This document shows, one piece after another, positions 54,942-62,233 of a stretch of 64,000 nucleotides of DNA. The notes under the pieces were generated by a model. The model searched no databases and had not been told where the DNA came from. It saw only the letters and a list, made by a program, of their open reading frames with translations. The position numbers and the translations under genes were made by a program. Positions within the stretch are counted from its first letter, which is position 1. Each line of letters opens with the position of its first letter. The stretch is taken from positions 3,038,001-3,102,000 of the forward strand of contig NZ_CP113097.1 of assembly GCF_026625125.1 (NCBI RefSeq), in the 5' to 3' direction. The DNA comes from Pseudomonas putida. GTDB taxonomy: Bacteria > Pseudomonadota > Gammaproteobacteria > Pseudomonadales > Pseudomonadaceae.

Positions 54942-56497
54942 GCCTTGGGTCGCCCGACACTTGGGAGGCCATGCTTGAAGGGGTCAGCGCCACGGTTCTG
55001 CTGGTTTTTCGCTTTGCGTGCCTCATCTGGCGGGCTGATCATCTGCACGGTGAGGCTGCCGTCGCTGCCCGCGTACACCACGGCGCTGGCACCGCCATCG
55101 TGGTAGCTGGCGATGGTGGCCAGGTTGATTTCCACCAGCGCGCTGCTGACGCCGGTATTGCCCAGGCGTCGACCGATGTCATAGCCCTCGTCGACATTGC
55201 CCACGTCCAGGCCATGGCCGTCGGTATTGAGGCTGTGCAAGGCGTTGGTCAGGGCGATTTCTGCTTCAGCGTTGTTAGTGGTGTCGTAGAACACGCGCAC
55301 CGGTTTTTGCCCATCGGGCAGCGTGTCGAGGGCCTTGAGCCAGCCTGCCTGCAAGGCCTTGGCTTGCAACGCGGGTTTGAGGCGCTTGCCGTGCTCGTCC
55401 TGCATGGAAACCTTGATCGGGCGATGCAGGTAGCCCAGCACTGGCGCTGCGTCGAACTCTTTCAGTTGGTGTTCGGCCCAACGCACGGGCAGCCAGGGAG
55501 ACGGTTCGAAATGGCCTGGGCCACGGTTGTCGATGGTTTTCCACAAGTTAGGTAGTTGCGATTGCCAGTAGGCGGTCGACATAGTGCTGGGGGGGATAGA
55601 GACTTTAGCGCCTTTGGCACGCTCGGCCGCTACATACCACTCCGTAAATGCTCTGTTCCGGTCCCAGTAAAATGCCCACAGCTTGCCCAGGTCAGTGTTT
55701 TTGTCCTGATTATCCTCGGCGTCTTGGGTGACGAAAGGGCGCACGTAGCGGTCAACCCGGTCTGAGCGCGTGACCAGAAGGCCAGTCATACTCTCGTAGA
55801 TCGTCGGAACCACATGGCCATCCTGCAATCCCGGTGTGCCGGGTTTGCGGTAAGGGTCTCGTGTTACGTCACCGTCACGGCTTGCGATCAAGGCCTGTGG
55901 CACCTTGGGGTTATCGTCAAAAAACGTGAACAGCCGCTCGATCATGCCTTGCGCATGGGCCGTGCTCTCATCGTCTTGCCACAGGAACTGGGTAACGCCC
56001 AAGGTTGCAGCATTACGACCTGAACTGATCAGGCCCGATGCACTGAAACCGCTTGCATAAGGATCAGGCGGCCCAAGCGCAAACACCGGAATCGGCCAGT
56101 AAGCCACTGCCTCACCAGCTGAATTCTTGAATGCAATACGCACTTTGATATCTCGGGAAATTTCCCTGTCGTCTAATGACGGGCTGTAGTCTTTCGCGTC
56201 CCGCGAGTAAATCGAAGAAAAATTGTCGTTTTTCTTTTTTATGAACTGCCAGATTTTGGACTGGCCGTCTGTGTAAATTCCAAGTCCGACTCCCCGAATT
56301 TCCAGGGCGTAGGTCCGCGCTTGCGTGGCCTGCTGTTCGGCGTTTTTGCCCTCTATCTGGTTTCGATAATTGGTAAGCTCTGCCTTATCACTTGCCAGGG
56401 CATTGCCCCACCAGTGAGTGCCAAAGATCACCAGCAGCGGGCCGACAATAGCGGCAACGCCCCAGGCCGTGACGGGTTTCATGTTGCGAAGTACCAT
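54938..56497 (-). CDS. tla3: Tla3-type (DUF2875) protein, copy 2
   Basis: 519 aa from the ATG at 56497 (MVLRNMKPVTAWGVAAIVGP), which has GGAG nearby; an upstream in-frame ATG at 56545 gives a different, unlikely N-terminus. The first membrane segment of the family is present just upstream but in another frame (HQRIPGVQLVLWLCWIVQ). One membrane segment and the whole soluble domain remain. Variable segments are DYSPSLDDREISRDIKVRIA, unique to this copy, and ERAKGAKVSIPPSTMSTAYW, shared with copy 4. The stop overlaps the decayed PAAR start. Confidence 0.8.
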   Translation of the reverse strand: MVLRNMKPVTAWGVAAIVGPLLVIFGTHWWGNALASDKAELTNYRNQIEGKNAEQQATQARTYALEIRGVGLGIYTDGQSKIWQFIKKKNDNFSSIYSRDAKDYSPSLDDREISRDIKVRIAFKNSAGEAVAYWPIPVFALGPPDPYASGFSASGLISSGRNAATLGVTQFLWQDDESTAHAQGMIERLFTFFDDNPKVPQALIASRDGDVTRDPYRKPGTPGLQDGHVVPTIYESMTGLLVTRSDRVDRYVRPFVTQDAEDNQDKNTDLGKLWAFYWDRNRAFTEWYVAAERAKGAKVSIPPSTMSTAYWQSQLPNLWKTIDNRGPGHFEPSPWLPVRWAEHQLKEFDAAPVLGYLHRPIKVSMQDEHGKRLKPALQAKALQAGWLKALDTLPDGQKPVRVFYDTTNNAEAEIALTNALHSLNTDGHGLDVGNVDEGYDIGRRLGNTGVSSALVEINLATIASYHDGGASAVVYAGSDGSLTVQMISPPDEARKAKNQQNRGADPFKHGLPSVGRPKA

Positions 56498-56571
56498 GTC
56501 GCACTCCTGTGCTTTTTTGGACAATCCAACAGAGCCAGAGCACAAGCTGCACTCCGGGGATCCGCTGATGA

Positions 56572-56598
56572 GTCACCCAGGCAGATGGGACGCTTCAT
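56572..56598 (-). pseudogene. PAAR remnant after tla3 copy 3
   Basis: Only nine codons remain (MKRPICLGD), starting at the ATG that overlaps the copy 3 stop. They run directly into the 5' end of copy 2 at the TCATCAGCGGATC junction. Confidence 0.8.
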
Positions 56599-58154
56599 GC
56601 CTTGGGTCGCCCGACACTTGGCAGGCCATACTTGAAGGGGTCAGCGCCACGGTTCTGCTGGTTTTTCGCCTTGCGTGCCTCATCGGGCGGGCTGATCATC
56701 TGCACGGTGAGGCTGCCGTCGCTGCCGGCGTACACCACCGCGCTGGCACCGCCGTCGTGGTAGCTGGCGATGGTGGCAAGGTTGATTTCCACCAACGCGC
56801 TGCTGACGCCGGTATTGCCCAGGCGTCGACCGATGTCATAGCCCTCGTCGACATTGCCCACGTCCAGGCCTTGGCCGTCGGTATTGAGGCTGTGCAAGGC
56901 GTTGGTCAGGGCGATTTCTGCTTCAGCGTTGTTAGTGGTGTCGTAGAACACGCGCACCGTTTTTTGTCCATCGGGCAGCGTGTCGAGGGCCTTGAGCCAA
57001 CCTGCCTGCAAGGCCTTGGCCTGCAATGCGGGTTTGAGGCGCTTGCCGTGCTCGTCCTGCATGGAAACCTTGATCGGACGGTGCAGGTAGCCCAACACTG
57101 GCGCTGCGTCGAACTCTTTCAGTTGGTGTTCGGCCCAACGCACGGGCAGCCAGGGGGACGGTTCGAAATGGCCTGGGCCGCGGTTATCGATGGTTTTCCA
57201 CAAGTCAGGTAGTTGCGATTGCCAGTAGGCGCTGGACATGGTGGTCGGGCCTAGCAAGATTTTAACGCCTTTGGCATGCTCAGCGGCTTCATACCAGTCC
57301 ATGAATGCCCTGCTCCGGTCCCAATAAAACGCCCACAATTTCCCGAAGTCAGTTTTTTTGTCCTGATTGTCCTCGGCGTCATGGCTGACGAAGGGGCGCA
57401 CGTAGCAATCCACTCGCTCTGAACGCGTGACCAGCAGGCCAGTCGCGTTTTCGTAGATCGTCGGAACCACGTGGCCATTCTGCAATCCCGGTGTGCCGGG
57501 CTTGCGATAACCGTTTCGTGTCACGTCACCTTCTCGGCTCGCGATCAAAGCCTGTGGCACCTTCGGGTTATCGTCAAAAAACGTAAACAGTCGTTCGATC
57601 ATGCCTTGAGCATGGGTAGTGCTTTCATCGTCTTGCCACAGAAACTGGGTAACGCCCAAGGTTGCAGCATTACGGCCTGAATTGATCAGGCCCGCGGCGC
57701 TATAGGAGCTGTCGTAGGGGGCAGGCGGCCCCAGCGCAAACACCGGGATTGGCCAGTACGCAACTGCCTCACCTGCCGACTTTTTGAATGCGATACGCAC
57801 TTTGATGTTTGCAGAGTTTCTCCTGGAGGTTAGTGACGGGTTGTAGTCTTTCGCGTCCTGCGAGTAGATCGAAGAAAAATTGTCGTTCTTTTTCTGGATA
57901 AACTGCCAGATTTCGGACTGGCCGTCAGTGTAAATTCCAAGTCCCACTCCCCGAATTTCCAGGGCGTAGGTCCGCGCTTGCGTGGCCTGCTGTTCGGCGT
58001 TTTTGCCCTCTATCTGGTTTCGATAATTGGTAAGCTCTGCCTTATCACTTGCCAGGGCATTGCCCCACCAGTGAGTGCCAAAGATAACCAGCAGCGGGCC
58101 GACAATAGCGGCAACGCCCCAGGCCATGACGGGTTTCATGTTGCGAAGTACCAT
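56595..58154 (-). CDS. tla3: Tla3-type (DUF2875) protein, copy 3
   Basis: 519 aa from the ATG at 58154, the same design as copy 2, with the N-terminal segment shared with copy 2 (MVLRNMKPVMAWG, DKAELTNYRNQIEGKNAEQQ) and the first membrane helix lost to the same kind of frameshift. Its variable segments are its own: PAPYDSSYSAAGLINSGRN and EHAKGVKILLGPTTMSSAYW, with VDCYVRPFVSHDAEDNQDKK. The C-terminal domain is nearly identical to the other copies. It begins about 100 nt after the intact PAAR gene. Confidence 0.8.
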   Translation of the reverse strand: MVLRNMKPVMAWGVAAIVGPLLVIFGTHWWGNALASDKAELTNYRNQIEGKNAEQQATQARTYALEIRGVGLGIYTDGQSEIWQFIQKKNDNFSSIYSQDAKDYNPSLTSRRNSANIKVRIAFKKSAGEAVAYWPIPVFALGPPAPYDSSYSAAGLINSGRNAATLGVTQFLWQDDESTTHAQGMIERLFTFFDDNPKVPQALIASREGDVTRNGYRKPGTPGLQNGHVVPTIYENATGLLVTRSERVDCYVRPFVSHDAEDNQDKKTDFGKLWAFYWDRSRAFMDWYEAAEHAKGVKILLGPTTMSSAYWQSQLPDLWKTIDNRGPGHFEPSPWLPVRWAEHQLKEFDAAPVLGYLHRPIKVSMQDEHGKRLKPALQAKALQAGWLKALDTLPDGQKTVRVFYDTTNNAEAEIALTNALHSLNTDGQGLDVGNVDEGYDIGRRLGNTGVSSALVEINLATIASYHDGGASAVVYAGSDGSLTVQMISPPDEARKAKNQQNRGADPFKYGLPSVGRPKA

Positions 58155-58257
58155 GTCGCACTCCTGTGCTTTTTTGGACAATCCAACAGAGCCAGAGCAC
58201 AAGCTGCACCCCGGCGATCCGCTGATGAGGTTTGAAGTCGGGCGGTCTGACTCGTGA

Positions 58258-58527
58258 CTACTCGACGCTCACAGTCAGCGCATGGCTGGCCACGCCGTGG
58301 CACCCGCATGCCAGCCGATGGCCATGCAGCACCACCGGCCTACCATTCATGCGTCGGCTTGGATGCCCTTCGACAAAGGCAAAAATCCCTTTGTGAAGCG
58401 GGCAACTAGCCTTGTCGCCCAGCACCGCTGGTGTTTTACCGTTGACGGTGTGGGTGCCAGCCAGTTGGCATGACAGCACGCTGCCCCCGCTGCTGGTGGG
58501 GTCGCCCAGGCAGATCGGATGGTTCAT
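58258..58527 (-). CDS. PAAR-domain protein (T6SS spike tip)
   Basis: An 89-aa protein, MNHPICLGDPTSSGGSVLSC at the start, then VLGDKASCPLHKG and VVLHGHRLACGCHG, the Cys/His pattern of zinc-binding PAAR proteins that cap the VgrG spike. It carries no toxin domain. It begins 2 nt after the copy 4 stop, so it belongs to the vgrG-tle3-tla3 operon. It is the only intact PAAR gene here; three decayed relatives follow the other tla3 copies. Confidence 0.88.
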   Translation of the reverse strand: MNHPICLGDPTSSGGSVLSCQLAGTHTVNGKTPAVLGDKASCPLHKGIFAFVEGHPSRRMNGRPVVLHGHRLACGCHGVASHALTVSVE

Positions 58528-58529
58528 GC

Positions 58530-60212
58530 CTAGGATCGTCCGACACTTGGCAGGCCATACTTGAAGGGGTCAGCGCCACGGTTTTGCTGGTTTTTCGCTT
58601 TGCGTGCCTCATCGGGCGGGCTGATCATCTGCACGGTGAGGCTGCCGTCGCTGCCGGCGTACACCACGGCACTGGCACCGCCATCGTGGTAGCTGGCGAT
58701 GGTGGCCAGGTTGATTTCCACCAGCGCGCTGCTGACGCCGGTATTGCCCAGGCGTCGACCGATGTCATAGCCCTCGTCGACATTGCCCACGTCCAGGCCA
58801 TGGCCGTCGGTATTGAGGCTGTGCAAGGCGTTGGTCAGGGCGATTTCTGCTTCAGCGTTGTTAGTAGTGTCGTAGAACACGCGCACCGGTTTTTGCCCAT
58901 CGGGCAGCGTGTCGAGGGCCTTGAGCCAACCTGCCTGCAAGGCCTTGGCCTGCAACGCGGGTTTGAGGCGCTTGCCGTGCTCGTCCTGCATGGAAACCTT
59001 GATCGGACGGTGCAGGTAGCCCAGCACTGGCGCTGCGTCGAACTCTTTCAGTTGGTGTTCGGCCCAACGCACCGGCAGCCAGGGGGACGGTTCGAAATGG
59101 CCTGGGCCACGGTTGTCGATGGTTTTCCACAAGTTAGGGAGTTGCGATTGCCAGTAGGCGGTCGACATAGTGCTGGGGGGGATAGAGACTTTAGCGCCTT
59201 TGGCACGCTCGGCCGCTACATACCACTCCGTAAATGCTCTGTTCCGGTCCCAATAAAATGCCCACAGCTTGCCCAAGTCAGTGTTTTTGTCCTGATTATC
59301 CTCGGCGTCTTGGGTGACGAAAGGGCGTACGTAGCGGTCAACCCGGTCTGAGCGCGTGACCAGAAGGCCAGTCATACTCTCGTAGATCGTCGGAACCACA
59401 TGGCCATCCTGCAATCCCGGTGTGCCGGGTTTGCGGTAAGGGTCTCGTGTTACGTCACCGTCACGGCTTGCGATCAAGGCCTGTGGCACCTTGGGGTTAT
59501 CGTCAAAAAACGTGAACAGCCGCTCGATCATGCCTTGCGCATGGGCCGTGCTCTCATCGTCCTGCCACAGGAACTGGGTAACGCCCAAGGTTGCAGCATT
59601 ACGACCTGAACTGATCAGGCCCGATGCACTGAAACCGCTTGCGTAAGGATCAGGCGGCCCTAGCGCAAACACCGGGATTGGCCAGTATGCCACTGATTCA
59701 CCCGCTGAATTTTTGAATGCGATACGGACTTTGATGCCTGCAGAGTTTCTCCTGGAGGTTAGTGAAGGGTTGTAGTCTTTCGCGTCCTGCGAGTAAATCG
59801 AAGAAAAATTGTCGTTTTTCTTTTTTATGAACTGCCAGATTTTGGACTGGCCGTCTGTGTAAATTCCAAGTCCCACTCCCCGAATTTCCAGGGCGTAGGT
59901 CCGCGCTTGTGTGGCCTGCTGTTCGGCGTTTTTGGCCTCTATCTGTTTTCGATAATTGGCAAGCTCTGCCTTCTCACTGGCCAGGACATTGCCCCACCAG
60001 TGAGTGCCAAAGATCACCAGCAGCGGGCCGACAATAGCGGCAATGCCCCAAGCCATGACGGGTTTCATGTCGCGAAGTACCATGCCGGTTTCCTGTGCTT
60101 TGAGTTGGACAATCCAGATAAAGCTGAGCCAGAGCACAATTAGCACCCCAGCGATCATCTGATACGGTTTCAGGTTGGGTCTTGTCTTAGGGGAGGGCTG
60201 GTGGATCTTCAT
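58530..60212 (-). CDS. tla3: Tla3-type (DUF2875) protein, copy 4 (tle3-linked)
   Basis: A 560-aa protein and the only copy with an intact N-terminus: MKIHQPSPKTRPNLKPYQMI, then two membrane segments (IAGVLIVLWLSFIWIV; MAWGIAAIVGPLLVIFG). The ATG overlaps the tle3 stop by 4 nt. The soluble part is mosaic: DAKDYNPSLTSRRNSAGIKV matches copy 3, whereas PDPYASGFSASGLISSGRN and the following 130 residues match copy 2. It ends VGRS, not RPKA as in the other copies. It is probably the founding copy and the partner of this lipase. Confidence 0.88.
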   Translation of the reverse strand: MKIHQPSPKTRPNLKPYQMIAGVLIVLWLSFIWIVQLKAQETGMVLRDMKPVMAWGIAAIVGPLLVIFGTHWWGNVLASEKAELANYRKQIEAKNAEQQATQARTYALEIRGVGLGIYTDGQSKIWQFIKKKNDNFSSIYSQDAKDYNPSLTSRRNSAGIKVRIAFKNSAGESVAYWPIPVFALGPPDPYASGFSASGLISSGRNAATLGVTQFLWQDDESTAHAQGMIERLFTFFDDNPKVPQALIASRDGDVTRDPYRKPGTPGLQDGHVVPTIYESMTGLLVTRSDRVDRYVRPFVTQDAEDNQDKNTDLGKLWAFYWDRNRAFTEWYVAAERAKGAKVSIPPSTMSTAYWQSQLPNLWKTIDNRGPGHFEPSPWLPVRWAEHQLKEFDAAPVLGYLHRPIKVSMQDEHGKRLKPALQAKALQAGWLKALDTLPDGQKPVRVFYDTTNNAEAEIALTNALHSLNTDGHGLDVGNVDEGYDIGRRLGNTGVSSALVEINLATIASYHDGGASAVVYAGSDGSLTVQMISPPDEARKAKNQQNRGADPFKYGLPSVGRS

Positions 60213-62233
60213 CGGCGTACTCCTTTGTCAGGAGCATTGGCTATTGCGGTAGGTGGCTTAAGTGATACCAGTCCAGAAGGCGGAAACAGGCCGCTCTGAT
60301 AATACTGATAACTCGCAGTCACCAATGCTTGGGCCTCTTCACTCAGTCTTTCCCAAGCCGGTAATGTAGAGGTTTTTGTGAAGGCGGCTTCATCCATCTT
60401 CCAATCTGCAATCGCTACCAACACCTCCCGCATAGCGGGATCATCGAGGCTGTGAGCCTGGCCAATAGCAATGTCCATCGCCGTTACCCAGCGTTGGTTC
60501 TCCGGGCTGCGCAGAACGGCTGAGTGGTAGCTGTTAGGGTCCATTTCATCCGGATCTACGGGCATTCGGGCCTTGATTTCATTGGGCGTCTCTTCGCGGA
60601 AAATGACGTAATGATCCTGGGTCTTCAGCATTGCATTACCCGATACCGGTTTTTGACGTATGGCTGCAGTTTGATCGCCGGGCTCTTTGCCGCTGTTCCA
60701 CCGGGCACGTTCTTCTTCCAGGTCGATTCGGGTAGGGTTGGTACGCACCTTGAACCATTTGAACTTGGCCTCCGGGTTGCCCAGCGCGGAGCGGATGCTC
60801 ACGTCATCAGGGCTGTCCAGGCCTGCCTGGGTGGGGGTGCCGGTTACCGCCTCGCCGCCAAACATCTGTGGCGCATGGGGCGGGTTCAAAGGTTCGGCAT
60901 TGATCAGGCGCTCTTCACCTTTCGCGATTGATGCTTGTGAGGCCACGGCGGCGGCCGACCAGCCGCCAGGGTAGCGGGGTTCACCCTCGGCACGCAGCAC
61001 GGTTTGTTGAATGGCTTCGCCGACCAGTACCGGCTCGCCGTTGCGATGACGCTTGGTCCACATGCGCTGGTAAAAGCGCAAGGACTGCAACGCCGCCATC
61101 GCCGGTTTACCGTCAGCCAAGGCATTGGGTACCCCATAGGTACCGATGCCATGAACGTCGTCCAGGGCGACCGTGGTGTCGTCCGGGCAAAAGTACAGGT
61201 ACACCTTGCCGCGGTTGTCACGTTCGGGGAAAACGGTCAGGTTACCCACCTTGTCCTTGCGCGAGCCCTGTGTGGGTGACCACTTGGGGCCCGTGCGACC
61301 GCCGTAGGTCTTGCTGTCCCTGAGCGCGGACAACGGCGGCTGGGCATGGGGTGCCTGGGTGACTGCGGTGGCGATGTTGATCAATGTCGCGAGTGTGTCG
61401 TGGCCTTTGGGTGTGGCCTTTGGCAGCACACTGTAAGGCGTGTCCACCATGATGACGGTGTCGGCACAGCGTTGGCCCTTGTCGATCAGCATGGCTTGAG
61501 CAAGCAGGGTAATCAAGGTGCCTTGACTGTGGCCCATGATGGTGATGGTTTCATCAGGCGATACACGGCGGATCTCACTGACCAACATGGCCAAACGCGT
61601 TGCTGCGAACACAAAGTAACGCCGGTGGGGCCCTTTTCCCATGTACTGGGTGTTGGATAGTTGGACTTGCGCAACGTGCCGGACAAGCTTGGCAAAGCCT
61701 TGGCTGTACATTTCCAGCAGGTTGTTGGTGGCGTTGGCGAAAAAACCGCCGCCCTTGGCAAAGTGCCGGTCCAGACGGTTCTCGAACACGTCCTGATATT
61801 GGTCGCGCAGTTTGGTCGGGTCGTTATTTTTATCGCGCTTGATCTCGCCAGGCTCGGCGCGATAGCCCCAATAAAACGGGATCATCAGGCTGCGGGTATT
61901 GGGGTCGGCCGTGTCTCGCTGATAAAGAAACGTGTCTGGATCATCGAGTGTGGCTTTGTGATCTTCACCGAGGTCCTGAATCGGGATTTTTTTTGCAGCA
62001 TTGTAGTCAGCCCCATACCGCCCCGCCTTAAGATCAGGCCGATCCAAACGCTCATTCACCCCCTGACACAACCCCGTCTCCACCGATTCGTATGAAGCCC
62101 CCGGGTCATTCACGCCGTGCAAGAAGATCACCACCCCTGGCAGGTCGGCGGGCACCTCCATTTTGCGTTCGGTACTGAAATTGGGTACCAGCCGGGTGAC
62201 GCTTTCAGCCACGGTAATTTGATCGCCACTCAT
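60209..62233 (-). CDS. tle3: T6SS lipase effector of the Tle3 type (DUF3274)
   Basis: A 674-aa alpha/beta hydrolase with no signal peptide. The oxyanion region is VVIFLHGVNDPGASYE, and the nucleophile elbow is TIMGHSQGTLITL (Ser236). Acid and histidine candidates lie in VDTPYSVLPK and ALDDVHGIGTYG. The C-terminal half fits DUF3274, the module of Tle3-family phospholipases (PA0260) delivered by VgrG2b. Its ATG overlaps the vgrG stop by 4 nt, and its stop overlaps tla3 copy 4. No immunity gene lies between vgrG and this gene. It would attack membrane lipids of neighbouring bacteria once in the periplasm. Confidence 0.9.
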   Translation of the reverse strand: MSGDQITVAESVTRLVPNFSTERKMEVPADLPGVVIFLHGVNDPGASYESVETGLCQGVNERLDRPDLKAGRYGADYNAAKKIPIQDLGEDHKATLDDPDTFLYQRDTADPNTRSLMIPFYWGYRAEPGEIKRDKNNDPTKLRDQYQDVFENRLDRHFAKGGGFFANATNNLLEMYSQGFAKLVRHVAQVQLSNTQYMGKGPHRRYFVFAATRLAMLVSEIRRVSPDETITIMGHSQGTLITLLAQAMLIDKGQRCADTVIMVDTPYSVLPKATPKGHDTLATLINIATAVTQAPHAQPPLSALRDSKTYGGRTGPKWSPTQGSRKDKVGNLTVFPERDNRGKVYLYFCPDDTTVALDDVHGIGTYGVPNALADGKPAMAALQSLRFYQRMWTKRHRNGEPVLVGEAIQQTVLRAEGEPRYPGGWSAAAVASQASIAKGEERLINAEPLNPPHAPQMFGGEAVTGTPTQAGLDSPDDVSIRSALGNPEAKFKWFKVRTNPTRIDLEEERARWNSGKEPGDQTAAIRQKPVSGNAMLKTQDHYVIFREETPNEIKARMPVDPDEMDPNSYHSAVLRSPENQRWVTAMDIAIGQAHSLDDPAMREVLVAIADWKMDEAAFTKTSTLPAWERLSEEAQALVTASYQYYQSGLFPPSGLVSLKPPTAIANAPDKGVRR

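Noticed and set aside
53322..59351. Long plus-strand open frames opposite the tla3 array (up to 293 aa)
   Set aside because: They repeat with each tla3 copy and are antisense reflections of a high-GC coding strand. They lack ribosome sites and family motifs.
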